DNA from: Euborellia annulipes
Lineage: Eukaryota > Arthropoda > Insecta > Dermaptera > Anisolabididae
Length of the DNA: 64,000 bases
Direction: 5' to 3'
Assembly: GCA_023213315.1 (NCBI GenBank)
Contig: JAKCPI010004383.1
Span: 1-64,000, forward strand
Positions 1 through 11,327 of this stretch are shown one piece after another. The first letter of the stretch is position 1. The number at the start of each line of letters is the position of its first letter. Below the pieces are notes generated by a model. The model had not been told where the DNA came from. It saw only the letters and a program-made list of their open reading frames with translations, and searched no databases. The position numbers were made by a program, and so were the translations under genes.

Positions 1-445
1 GTTTTCTTTTTATTTTAAAATAACATCTGATAACGAAAAAAAAAAAATTTTATTATAGACAAAATAAATGAAAAAAAAAATCCAAACGCAAAACAAAATT
101 GTAATAAATGGAAAAGATATGCTAAATATTCGAAAATGTCTTTTTAATTTCCCTTAAAATCATTTATTTGAACTTCTCGAAAAAGAAATGGGGGGTTATG
201 TTCAGGTTAGGAGATGCGCCATCTTGTTGATAAATCATAGCCATAAATTTTGAGCAAGCGGGACTTCTTTGAGAAGTTCAAATAAATGATTTTAAAGGAA
301 ATTAAAAGACATTTTCGAATATTTAGCATATCTTTCCATTTATTACAATTTTGTTTTGCGTTTCTGGATTTTTTTCATTTATTCTTTGTCTATAATAAAA
401 TTTTTTTTTTTTCGTTATCAGATATTTTGGAATAAAAAGAAAACT
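1..445. repeat. Long foldback (inverted repeat)
   Basis: Bases 1-183 reappear in reverse complement at about 265-445, with a loop of about 80 bases. The left edge of the window may cut the element. No coding potential is seen. The near-perfect arms suggest a recent nonautonomous foldback or MITE-type insertion; its superfamily is not identified. Confidence 0.8.
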
Positions 446-799
446 ACCAAAGATACGTTTAGACAACCTTTATATCAGCTGAAAGATAATTGAATTTCAC
501 GTCCCATGCACCCAAAAAAAAAGGTAGCATGTTCCATTTGAAAAAATGAAGTTATCCATGATTGAAATTTTCCAAATTGGCATGGCCATATCTCCCAACA
601 CAAGAGCTAATTCCGGGTTCCCCATCTGGCCTACATTAGTACATTTCATGGTTAGTAACCTCACAAAAGAACAGTCCCCAAAGTTTTATGGTTCGCGAGA
701 TATTCAATTTTTTCCAGACAGCAGTTTTTTTCTACCAAAAGCCCGATTTTGCGGCTAAACGGTTTGTTTTAGAATTACATTGCATGACATAAACTCATA

Positions 800-1650
800 C
801 TAAAATTGGCCCTAGAATCCAAATATGCAATAATATAGAGGGCGTTCCATTTAAAAAAACATAACTTTGATATGGGTCACCCTGTATAAAAAGTGTAATT
901 GGAACAAAAATATTTTTAATTTGTAGCCCTAAAGGCCCCACATTATATACGATCAACAAACTTTAAAAATGTCCGTTAATAAGCCCACAATCTTCCGTCC
1001 ACGCACTATATGGCCCACCCGGTATATTATCAATATAAGAAAAAGAGTGATGATGGATTTTTTGAAACCGAAACTCTAAATGTTTGCAACGAACGCGCTA
1101 GGACCTGAAGAAAAATTTTCCGCATTAACATTGTCAGCAATATTTATTTTTAAAAATTCCGAAGATATGAAATATTAAAATCATAAATAAAGCCTTCTTT
1201 TTTTTACAAAGTTCAAGAGTTCTTTTTTTTTTAATTAAACAAAGAGAATGAAAAGTATATAAGCATATACCTGATGGCCCTTTAGTATGGGATTAGTATG
1301 GGATCGGCAAAAAAGCAATAACTTATGGGTTGGGAGATATTCGGCTGTAACTCATCAACTGGTTTTTCACAAAATGTCAAATAAGAGGCTTGACTTGAGT
1401 ACCAAGTATGTTTAATAAAGTCCCACTAAAATTGACCGAGCAAACCAAATATGCAATAATATATAGCGAGTTCCATTGAAAAAAACATAACTTTGTATCG
1501 TAACACCCTGTATACCAAGATTAGCAATCATTGGGCAAATATTTTAAAATTGTAGCCTTAAAAGCATACACTTGACTGCAGGGCCAAACTTTAAAAAAGT
1601 GCAACGATAGCCACAATTTCCCGATCCCGTACTAATGAGCCACCCGGCAT
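800..1650. repeat. Two diverged direct copies of a dispersed repeat
   Basis: A unit at about 800-1030 recurs at about 1425-1650 in the same orientation. Both contain the phrase aaatatgcaataatata, then a poly-A-rich stretch with cataactttg, then caccctgtata, and end near a cacccgg motif. No reading frame is conserved. The sequence between the copies holds nothing recognisable. Confidence 0.6.
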
Positions 1651-1734
1651 ATATATATATAATACCGGATATGGTTTTCCACAAAAGTTCTTTATCCAGT
1701 TTTTGTTATTAATATAAGGAAAATGAAAAGAATT

Positions 1735-2050
1735 GCAGCTAGACGTGTTTCTTTTATTAGCCCCACAAGGCTGACGTTTCGGTCTTGGTTAAGACAATCT
1801 TCAGAGCTTGCGGCTATCATTATAGGCATACAATAAATAACTCATCCCATGAACATTCAGTTAGAGATATTTTTATATATTTTTAAATATCTGTAACCGA
1901 ATGTTCATGGAATATATGATTGAGTCATTTATTGAATGCCTGAATGTTTGTATATTGACAGCCCGCAAGCTCTGGAAGATGGACTTGACCAAGACCGAAA
2001 CGTCAGCCTAGTGGGCCTAATAAAAGAAACATATCTAGCTGCAATTCTTT
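1735..2050. repeat. Foldback with a hammerhead-like motif in each arm
   Basis: The ends are inverted copies of each other (cagctagacgtgtttcttttat against its complement near 2040). The left arm, read on the minus strand at 1760-1815, carries CTGAAGA, a stem II of about 5 bp, and GAAACGTC. The right arm on the plus strand at 1961-2017 carries the same motif with one extra G (CTGGAAGA). An inner inverted repeat around gaacattcag is also visible. Catalytic competence is likely only for the left copy. Confidence 0.65.
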
Positions 2051-3500
2051 TCTTTACACATTAACGATTATCCAGCTATAAAATCTACATCTTGTAATAA
2101 AAGAAAGGTAGAAAGAAATATATACCGTATATTGAATAGGGTTTCTACTCTTCAGTCGAAGACAAGCGTTCACGTTGAGATGGACGAAAACTCTTTACGT
2201 GATTAATTGGAACAAAAGAGCAGGGCGATAACCAAATTGAAAAGGAAGAAGTTCTGAGTAGATTATTTAACCTTCCCATACAAATAGATATATACAGGAT
2301 GCAAAGTTGATATACTGCAAGTACGCCAGTTGTCTTGTAGCAGACCTGTAGCAGACAATGATGAATTCTAGTTTGTCGGGGATGGAATGGAATGACGGGA
2401 AGAACGCCAGGGTAGGCAACGAAGATGACCAAGTTATTAAAAAATAGAAGGCTCATTTCGAATGGAAAAGAAAAATAAAAAAAGTAGATAAATCGAAATT
2501 TGGCAAATTTAAATGTTTTGGCATGATCGCAATACTTTCTCTCTATATATTTATATAGAGATGTAGGGAAAGTAATAGATTGCCATTGAAGCTAGGGACA
2601 ATTTACTGACAAAACGTTTTTCAATTGATTCCTAGGCTTTTCTATTTTTTATGCGTCTAAATGAGTTTCATAGTGTTTGTTCGACTTGGTATTATAAAAA
2701 TCAATAGGCCAAATAATTAAATAAATAAATACCTTAGATATTTTCAATTTTAAATCCTTGCGTTGTCTCGTATGGCGGTCGAGGATTATTTTCGTAGAGT
2801 GTTGGTTGTATGTAACCCATTTTCTTGATGTTGACACTTTGATTGTAATACAACGAAACATTTGACGCCAATTGTCCCGCGTTATATGGTCACCAAAGAG
2901 TATAAGAGTATCTTATACTCTTTGATAGCCACCAGGTCCTTTTATAACCTTATCTAATTATTTCCGATTCAAACATATCATTGCTGTGATATGATTGGCC
3001 GATTATAAGGCGCTAAACTCCCTCCTTAATTTTGGCGGTTCGCTAATAGATATTAATTTACATGTTATATTTAAAATATTAAATATTCTGTTCATTAAAA
3101 AATAATTTGTATGGTTTCAAATTCAGCCGATCCGAGTGAAGCGGAGATGTCGTTTCAAGAAAAGGCGGTATTGGCATTAATCAAACTATAAAAACGCCAT
3201 GAGTCAGCATTTATTTTTCATTTGCCCCGTGATTTATAAAGAGAAGACACTCGATATTCAAAGCAAGGAATTTCTTTCCATCGGCCACGCCTGACTAGTT
3301 ATAAAAGACGCTTTATTGAAACATATTCATCCATATGACACATTTATTATCCTTATTCGAAATTATCTATAATATCACACTTATTAAAAAAGGCCCTTTT
3401 CCGGGTCATTGGCATATCTTTTTATTAGCAAAAGTAAATGCCTTTTATGTCAATAAAATTTATAAAGATTATTATTGAAAGGGTTGACTTCTATAAGGCC
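2051..3500. other. Intergenic, no gene recognised
   Basis: No supported exon. There is a short perfect hairpin at about 2896-2926 (aaagagtataaga and its complement). The open frames here show no family resemblance and no splice context. Confidence 0.5.
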
Positions 3501-3511
3501 TTTATTAAATG

Positions 3512-3597
3512 TTGATTTGTGCTGCACTCTCGTGGCTAAGCCAAAAATTGTAACTATAATTTTAAAAGGCTCCGCAAGAGTGCAGCACAAATCAGAT
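3512..3597. repeat. Short inverted-repeat element
   Basis: The sequence ttgatttgtgctgcactct is followed about 50 bases later by its near complement, gagtgcagcacaaatca. It may be a small MITE or the solo ends of a larger element. No coding content. Confidence 0.5.
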
Positions 3598-3666
3598 ATT
3601 TTATTCTATTATAAAGATTTTCAACATTGAAAATTCCAATGATTTTCAAACACAAAAATATAGGCC

Positions 3667-3840
3667 CATGGGCGTAACTAGGGGGGTATCGGGCGGGTCC
3701 CCCCCCAGAAGGCTCGTGGGCCCCCCCAGAAAGCTCCTTGCCCCAAGAAAAATTGAGAAAATATGGGGCTTTCCTGGCCCACCGGAGGATAGCTGGTCCC
3801 ATGCCCCCCCCCCCAGCCAAATTCTCTAGTTACGCCCATG
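3667..3840. mobile_element. MITE with GGGCGTAACTAG termini (copy 1)
   Basis: It begins catgggcgtaactagggggg and ends with the complement ctagttacgcccatg. The interior is C/G-rich (long C runs) and stands out from the AT-rich surroundings. A second copy lies at 8376-8594. It has no coding capacity, so it is a nonautonomous DNA transposon by structure; the superfamily is not assigned. Confidence 0.75.
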
Positions 3841-4599
3841 GTGGTCTTCAAACAATTTTGAAAGCAAAATAGAACAGCATCAAAAAAATAATTGATTTTT
3901 GAATTTTAAGAGAAAGTAAAAATTAATATGTTGAAATAAATTTGGAAAATCGATTTTTAATCATTTTCAGAACGTTTTGAGACTAAAATTTCATTGTTTT
4001 TGCTTGAATATTTTATATACTAAGTTATTCAATCAAGGCCTAAATGTGTTTATTTAATTAAAAAACATTAAATTAGGATAATTAGAAAATGAAAGAGGCA
4101 GTTAAAATTTGAAGATGTAAAAGGCAATTAATAAACCCCCATTTTATGTGGTCGTAGTTAAATAAAAAAATGTCTATAGCTTTATAATTAATTGGAAAGA
4201 CCAGTTTTGCATTTTTCCACAAATCCAACGAAAAATAAGAAAGATATAGCGAGTTTTTGAAAAGCGAATCTGCGCGTGAAGAAATGCCTAGACAAGAGTG
4301 AAGCGAGGCTCCCTGGCTGCACTCTGGGCGCAGATCGAATTAGAAAAAACAAATTGATGCTCTCCCATCATTTGAAATAATTGCCTAATTGATTGATTTC
4401 ATCTTTTTATGCTTTTATAAAATTTTATTCGAAACCTTTATCAACAAGAAGAATAAAAGACTGCATATTTATCTATAAAAAATTCAATCCTTTGAGAAAA
4501 AATAAAATTTCAAAATATTTTGTCTTCAATCAAAGAGATTTCTCATAAATAAATTTATATTAAATAATAAAATCCATCCCTTTAGACCTTTAGTTCAGT

Positions 4600-5310
4600 G
4601 CTTATTAAACTTTTTGAGCCTAGGCCCCGTTGGGAACCAAATTAATATTTCACGGCCCCCCTATTTTTTTATTTTTACATTCTCTTGCCTATGTGTGTTC
4701 AATTTTAAGCATGAAGGAATTGAGCTAGGAGGATGAAATTTTATATTTAAGTTAGACACCCCCCCTGAGGCGAGGAAATAAGTTTTTAATCAAAATCAGC
4801 CAAAAAGTACTAGTACTTTACTGATGTAGTTTTTCAGTTTTTTTCGATTTTCTCAAAATTCACTCTAACGATTTTTTTTTTTAAATTAATAAATCAATTA
4901 TTTTTTAGATGCTCTTTAAAATGCATATTCTCATTTTGCCGTTGAAATCTTCTGAAGACCACTTTACTCTTTTTCTTCATAGGAAAGATAGGTGAAATGG
5001 TTGCCATGGTAACAGAATTTAAATCTTTTACTTTTTACTTTCTCTTACCTATGTATATATGTAATATATATATAGAGAGAAAGTATTGGATTCATGTCAA
5101 AAATTCGATGTCGAGATTTTGATGGATCTTCACGTTTTGAGGTCCCCTGAATCCATTAAAGTGGTTTTCGCGACATGGTCTGTCTTTGGGTGCACTGTAA
5201 AAAAAAATATGAATTTTCATTCATATCTCATAAACTTTGGTGGTTTAATTTTAATATCCCCAGGATATGAAATAAAATTAATATAAAAGTTTATGAACAA
5301 ATTACCAACT
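4600..5310. repeat. Dispersed 'gattttctcaaaattcgctc' repeat, two fragments
   Basis: Fragments of a family that recurs at 7100-7460, 22260-22760, 31960-32720, 34575-35070, 39995-41240 and 58400-58620. Hallmarks are an actttctctta / agagaaagtattgg hairpin start, gattttctcaaaattcgctctaacg in the middle, gttgccatggtaacaaaata, and an end with gaccagtcacaccagattttt. The open frames here are not conserved between copies. Confidence 0.65.
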
Positions 5311-5681
5311 TTTAAACTTATCTTTTTCTTTGTGTGCCGCCAAATTTTGAAATCGTTAAAAGTGTACGGTGACAAGTTGAGAATCCCTGGTCTAAACGTT
5401 CTCAAATAACTCGACTACCTCAAGGAATTTTTATTAATATTATTTTAAGGAAACTTGAAATTATTCTTTTAAAATTTATTTCACAAATCTAAATTTATTA
5501 AATTCTGGTTTGAAATTCGCGCTCTAAACTATTTAAATATTTATGAAGTATATTAAAATCATACTAATTAAATAATTTTTATAAAATAATTCAACTAAAT
5601 AGCTATAAAAATTAAAATTAAAATTAACAATTTCACCAAAATAATTAATTTTAAAATATACAAAAATTGGTTAGGTTGGCA

Positions 5682-6145
5682 CCAGAGTTGGGTTTTATAC
5701 ACAATTTTGCAGTTTTATACAAAAATTGCGGATAAAACTTGTATAAAATGTATTAAACGTATAAAATGTATAAAACTTGGATGCGCATGCGCAAACCCGA
5801 CGAGAAAGGAAGTTCAAATAAAATTTCATTTTTCAATTATTAACATTTTGATTATTATTATTATTATATTATTATATAATATATTATTAATATATATATA
5901 TTATATATATTATTAATTATTATATATTATTATATTATTATTATATTATTATTATTCACTAAATAAAAAGCAAACAACATCGTCAATGCTTTAGAACATT
6001 ATAAAATATGAAAAGCCTTTAAGCTGTTTTTTCAGGGTGAGAGAATTGGTTTTTTACAGTTTTATACTTTTTATACATCGGCCTAGTTTTATACATGTAT
6101 AAAACCGTGCATTATACTCGGCGGGATAAAACTTGCCAACTCTGG
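5682..6145. mobile_element. MITE with CCAGAGTTGG termini
   Basis: It starts ccagagttgggttttatac and ends gataaaacttgccaactctgg, which are inverted. The interior is rich in ttttatac units and AT microsatellite (about 5850-5955). Short flanking ttggca / ttgcca may be a degenerate target duplication. Coding frames inside are low-complexity and rejected. Confidence 0.65.
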
Positions 6146-6703
6146 TTGCCAGCAAATTCTGTTTTTGAAGTAGCTGATTTAACGCATAGATAATTGAACG
6201 TGTATTATTATTTAAAATGAAATATAAATATTTAATCAATATATTGGAACATTTTACTAACAAAATCGTAAGTATTGAATTTGAATTTTTTCATTGAAAT
6301 TTTTTTTTCTCAATTTCAAATCAATTAGTTTGTCTTTTTTCAGGTGAGGTTAGTTAATACTCCAAGCAGGGAATAAACCAGGATTTCTTCTCAAAGACGA
6401 TGAAAATCGACATATTTTTTGTATTAAATAATTAAAATGATTTGTATTTGTGTTAAATTTACTTGGAAATGTATAAAAATTTATTTTTTGATACAAATTT
6501 ATTATTTTAATACTTTAATTTGTTTTATTATTTAGTAAAATTGTATATTTTAATATAATATAATTTTTTTTAATAAATAAAAAATAAAATAAATAAAAAA
6601 AACTATTATTTCACCTAGACCACTCACTTTCCCTCAAAAGTATAAACTCGTAAGGACTTTAATTTTTGTTTATTAAAGCTTTTGTGGTTTGAAATATTAT
6701 TAT

Positions 6704-6836
6704 TAGGAGAATTTTTAATTATAGACCACATATTTGTATTAAATATTTATTAAAAATAAATATATTTGTACAGTATTTATATATTTTTAATAAATATTTA
6801 ATACAAATATGTGGTCTATAATTAAAAATTCTCCTA
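6704..6836. repeat. Perfect palindrome of about 133 bp
   Basis: The left arm begins taggagaatttttaattata and is mirrored to the right end ctccta. The arms are essentially identical and the loop is short. One arm-like copy occurs at about 59575-59640, next to another hammerhead-bearing repeat, so this is a dispersed family rather than chance. Confidence 0.75.
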
Positions 6837-7067
6837 CTTTCTATTTTCACAAAAAAGTATATTATTTCTCATAAACCCTTAATTTAAATTTCATATACCA
6901 AAAATGAATTTATTCATATACCCGAAAATGAATTTTTTCATATACCCGAATATGAAAGTTCATTTTTGGTATATGAACTTTCTCATATACCCAAATTGAA
7001 TATTCATAAACAGTTTGTGTAACAGACTTCCTATACATGTGTATGAATATGGCTCGAAAATTTTTAA

Positions 7068-7106
<39 letters not shown>

Positions 7107-7108
7107 TG
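7068..7108. repeat. (TG)n microsatellite
   Basis: An uninterrupted run of about 18 TG units. The apparent reading frames rich in Thr-His on the other strand are artefacts of this repeat. Confidence 0.9.
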
Positions 7109-7460
7109 TGTTCACTTTTAAGCATGAAGGAATTGAGCTATGAGGCTGAAATTTTATATTTAAGTTAAACACCTCCCGGAACCGGAAAAATAAGCTTTTA
7201 ATCAAAATCGGCCAAAGAGTACTAGTACTTTACTGATGTACTTTTTCAGTTTTTTTCGATTTTCTCAAAATTCGCTCTAACGATTTTGTTTAAAATTCAA
7301 AAATCAATTATTTTTTAGATGCTCTTTCAAATATATATTCTCGTTTTGCCCTCAAAATTGTTTGAAGCCCACTTTACTCTTGTGCTTCATAGGAAAGATA
7401 GGTGAAATGGTTGTCATGGTTACAAAATATAAATATTTTACCCCGGAAGGGGTTTATAGA
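7100..7460. repeat. Dispersed 'gattttctcaaaattcgctc' repeat fragment
   Basis: Shares with the 4690-5030 stretch the order ttcacttttaagcatgaagg, gaattgagcta, gattttctcaaaattcgctc, tagatgctcttt and tggttgtcatggtta. It starts directly at the TG microsatellite. Noncoding. Confidence 0.65.
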
Positions 7461-8375
7461 TTAAAATTCATATAAATCAATTATTTAGATGCCCCTTTAA
7501 AAAGTACATCAGCAATATTTTGTGAAAATTGTTTGTACCAAATCATTTCATCTAAATTAAATTGTACACTTTGATATTTAACTACCCTACAGTAATACAA
7601 GATTGAAATATCGCTTGTGTTCAAATAAATATAACAACCATGTGAAAATGAAGAATTGAAAGATTTTACATCTAAAAATAAAGCTTTCATTTATTTGGCA
7701 AAATTCTCTGTTACTCTCTGCTTAATTAATTTTTAATTTTTTTTTTCTCTTTCAATTTTTATAATTCTTGGAAATGTCCAAAAAAAAAAAAAAAAAACAT
7801 AAAAGCTATTAAATTATTATTTTTAAAAAGACAAATCATTTTTCTTAGAAAAGAAGGAAGGGGAGGGCGCCTGGCGCTTTTTCTCCTCAGCAACAATCAG
7901 AGCGGTGGGGTGGGGGCTGCTGTCACCCGCGACCCTCCCCTCCTTTGGTCAATTTAAGAGCATGAAATAAATAATATTGGAAATGAATAAAATCTAGATA
8001 AATTAATTGTCTATAACTCGGAAACGGCGCATCCAATTCGCATCGGATTTTTTGTAATGAGTTTAGAATTTCTTAGAGAATATTCACATGGAACTAAAAT
8101 TGAATAATTAAGAATATATTTTTTCTTTAATCTAACCATGCGTTCAACCAATCAAATGATAGTAAAAAGGATCATCGTTCTATATTCTCTGAAATTTTCC
8201 CTTTTATCTGTATATAAAATTTTCAAACAGTTTTTTTTTTTTATTATTATTATTTCTCTTTATTAGCAATCTCCGCACTCCCAATTTTTTTTAAATAAAC
8301 GAATATTATATAAATTTTAAATAAATATCTTAGGGGTTGTCCACATATTACGTAACTCGTTAGGGGAGGGAGAGG

Positions 8376-8594
8376 CATGGGCGTAACTAGGGGGGTGCCG
8401 GGGGGGGGCATGCCCTCCCCCAGAAAGCTCCCTGCTCCAAAAAAAATTGAGAAAATATGGGGCTTTCCAGGCCCTCCGGAGAATAGCTAGTCCCATGCCC
8501 CCCCCCCCCCAGCAAGGATGGCTGCTCCCATGGTCCCCCCCAGCGAGGATGGCTGGCTCCATGGCCCTCCCAGCAAAATTCTCTATTTACGCCC
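8376..8594. mobile_element. MITE with GGGCGTAACTAG termini (copy 2)
   Basis: The same element as at 3667-3840. It starts catgggcgtaactagggggg and ends with a degraded ctatttacgcccc. The interior has a duplicated cagc(a/g)aggatggctg unit and a C10 run. Open frames across it are shadows. Confidence 0.75.
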
Positions 8595-8790
8595 CATTAT
8601 CCCATTGCAGAAAATTCCTATCTTTTACTACTAAAAAAATAAATAAATTCAACAAACGAAGGGAGACAAACTAAAAATGAGATCTTAAAAATAGTTATAG
8701 CTTTTTGACAAATGCTAAAAGGAAAAACACTAATTTTTTATAGTAAGGAATAAAGAAAGAGCGAATGCAGCTATTTTTATTTCGTTTCGG

Positions 8791-8843
8791 CACTTCAAGC
8801 CGACGTTTCGGTCAGATTTGCGACCATCCTCAGGGCTGAAGTG
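8791..8843 (-). ncRNA. Hammerhead ribozyme-like motif (best-preserved copy)
   Basis: Read on the minus strand: stem I strand CACTTCAGCC, then CTGAGGA (matches CUGANGA), stem II TGGTC...GACC with a short loop, then GAAAC directly followed by GTC, then stem I partner GGCTTGAAGTG. All conserved core positions are present. Stem III is reduced to the AC/GT step, as reported for hammerheads of Penelope-like elements and animal retrozymes. No RNA evidence is available. Confidence 0.7.
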
Positions 8844-9138
8844 TGTAAAATTTATTACCGTTTCACACGCTTGTTTTTCAAGACCACCTACTACACAAGA
8901 TATTGAAATTTTGACTCTGAATTAATCTTGATTACAAATTAAATTTAGATAATTTGAAAATCACTTATTTTTAAACAAATTTATGCCTTCCTTAAATTCT
9001 TGAGTTCCTACCTCAATGAACTTGTTCTTTTGAACTAGTTCAGTTACTGAACAACTTGCAAAAATATCCGTGTAGATCTGGCACAGAAGACCAGGCCGGA
9101 CCAGGCTATGGCAACTTCTATCGAGGCGCTAGATAGAG

Positions 9139-9322
9139 TCGGCGCCGTCAAATTTTAGCATGAAATTCCTCCATGAGTTACTGAAATTATCTCTCTCAGC
9201 ATATTTCATGCCTTGTTTCAAGCCACAGATTAATGATATATCGTTAATAATACCCTGCTCATTTGGTCCTCCAGATTCGTTCTCCGACTCCAGCCAGCGC
9301 AATTGTGGCCTTCATGCCATCA
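9139..9322 (-). other. Unidentified coding-like fragment
   Basis: On the minus strand a frame of about 60 codons stays open between stops, starting RPQLRWLESENESGG and including NDISLICGLKQGMKYAERD, then FMLKFDGADSI and a stop. Composition is less AT-biased than the flanks and the residue mix is protein-like. It could be a TE protein remnant or an isolated exon. No family is recognised, and there is no start codon or clear splice site. Confidence 0.3.
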
Positions 9323-9549
9323 TAAATAAAAAAAGTTATTTAAAAATTAAAAAAAAATTCACTAAACATAGGGTTGAAGGTTGAAATGGCCTTTCCCAGA
9401 GAGGGAACACACTTAGGCCAATTAGGCCCTTTGTGATAAAACATAGGGTTAACAAAATTTATATTCCACAAATCCTTTCTCTCGTTATAATGACAGATAA
9501 ATGAAATTATAAGTTAGCATTAAAAATAAAAGGAAATTGATAATATGAT

Positions 9550-10878
9550 TTAAAAAAAAAAGTGCAGGAGGTGGATTTGAACTCGCGAAGTTTGGTTACG
9601 TGAGAATGGAAAAAAAAAATAGTGGCAGATTTAACCACCTGAGCCACTCTTTACTTAAAGTTGTAAAGGATAAATAAGCCATATAAGAAACATGAAATAA
9701 AAGAAGTATTAAAAAAATGTTAATATTCCACATATGATATATCATTTTTCTTTACTTTTTATGCAGATTAATAATTTATACTCAAAATTTAAATAACATG
9801 CCATAGTTTTCAAATAATTCAATGGCCAAACGTCAGATTGTTTATGTCTTAATGTAATTAAACCAAAAACTGTATCTAACATATGATACATGTAATTAAT
9901 TCTTGAATTCCCCCTGATTCCAGAGAACTAAAGCCCTTTTAATTATATGATCTAATTTGGGAGTTATTGGCGATCAAAGTTAAGCTTATTTTCGGCCTTA
10001 ATGACATCAACAGACACTCAATTTTCTATATTTTCGAAAAAGCTTATTTAGCATTGTCTGATTAAAACCAAATTTTTACCAGAGATTCATAATTACAAAA
10101 TGAGTATTTTTCTAAAGTTTCATTGAGATTGGTAAAGAAATAAATAAAATATTGACTATTTTGTAAATTGAGTTTTAGAATTCGGGATCCCGGATGGGTA
10201 AAGAGAGCGGTCTATGAACCGGGTCTAGGCTTGAATCTGAGATCCCAAATTCTAAAACTCAATTTACAAAATAGTCAATATTTTATTTATTTCTTTACCA
10301 ATCTCAATGAAACTTTAGAAAAAAACTCATTTTTTAATTATAAATCTCTGGTAAAAATTTGGTTTTAATCAGACAATGCTAAATAAGCTTTTTCGAAAAT
10401 ATATAGAATTGAGTGTATGATGTCATTAAGGTCGAAAATAAGTTTAACTTTGATCGCCAATAACTCCCAAATTAGATCATATAATTAAAAGGGCTTTAGT
10501 TCTATGGAATCAGGGGAAATTCAAGAATTAATGACATGTATCATATGTTAGATAGAGTTTTTGGTTTAATTACATTAAGGCATAAACAATCTGACGTTTG
10601 TCCATTGAATTATTTGAAAACTAGGCATGCCTTTGAAATTTTGATTATAAATTATTAATCAGCATAAAAAGTAAAGAAAAATGCTATATCATATGTGGAA
10701 TATTAAAATTTTTTTAATACTTCTTTTATTTCATGTTTCTTATATGGCTTATTTATCCCTTGTTATAAATAAAGTAAAGTGTGGCTCAAGTGGCTAAGCT
10801 GTCATCAATTTTTTTTTCCATTCTCACGTAACCAAACTTCGCGAGTTCAAATCCACCTCCTGCACTTTTTTTTTTTTA
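9550..10878. repeat. 1.3-kb foldback with tRNA-like ends
   Basis: Sequence from about 9550 to 10180 is mirrored from about 10190 to 10878, nearly base for base. Each outer end carries a Pol III-like segment: on the plus strand at 10783-10865, gtggctcaagtggctaagct resembles a box A region and gcgagttcaaatcc a box B. The small loop (10180-10240) is GC-richer. The hairpin may have formed from two inverted SINE-containing copies or be a foldback transposon that captured a tRNA-like end. Noncoding. Confidence 0.75.
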
Positions 10879-10899
10879 TTTTAAACTGTTTTTTATACC

Positions 10900-11327
10900 T
10901 CATGTAAGGGGGGGTGGGGGCCAAAAATCACCTGACACGGAGGCGACAATCAAGTGTAGAACGACTTTAGTTACTAAACTGCATATTTATTAAAATTTTA
11001 TTTTTATTTGCCCTAATAAATTAAAAAAAAAAAAAAAATAGTACTATTGAGAGGGGTTTTGGGGGGCTAGGAGTGAGAATGTTTCATTCATACGCCGATT
11101 GAGGCGCTGTTGTCGTATTTTTATTGCAAACTTAAACACGGGAGTTACTAATCTATATTATCTATGGAGAAAACTGACTTGTAAAAACAGCTGAGGTATA
11201 ATGTAAAACTCTCTCTAAATTTATTAATTAACGAATTCCATGAATATTTATTTAATTTTATTAATTATGAGTCGTGTTAGAATAATTTTATTACATTCCT
11301 TTAGTTAACAGTTTTTTATTTCCCTTC
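10900..11327 (+). promoter_or_regulatory. Upstream region of TRAPPC8
   Basis: About 430 bases lie between the 1.3-kb foldback and the TRAPPC8 start codon. They must contain at least part of the promoter and 5' UTR, but I see no TATA box, CCAAT box or CpG-rich core that fixes a start site. A pyrimidine-rich ttcctttagttaacag at about 11299-11312 could be the acceptor of an upstream noncoding exon. Confidence 0.3.

Noticed and set aside
1735..2050. CRISPR-like array
   Set aside because: The repeats are inverted, few and unequal in spacing, and the DNA is clearly eukaryotic.
6910..7205. Minus-strand frames rich in Thr-His
   Set aside because: Translation of the TG microsatellite and a dispersed repeat.
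8317..8674. Proline/glycine-rich frames on both strands
   Set aside because: They are translations of the C-rich MITE at 8376-8594, which also occurs at 3667.
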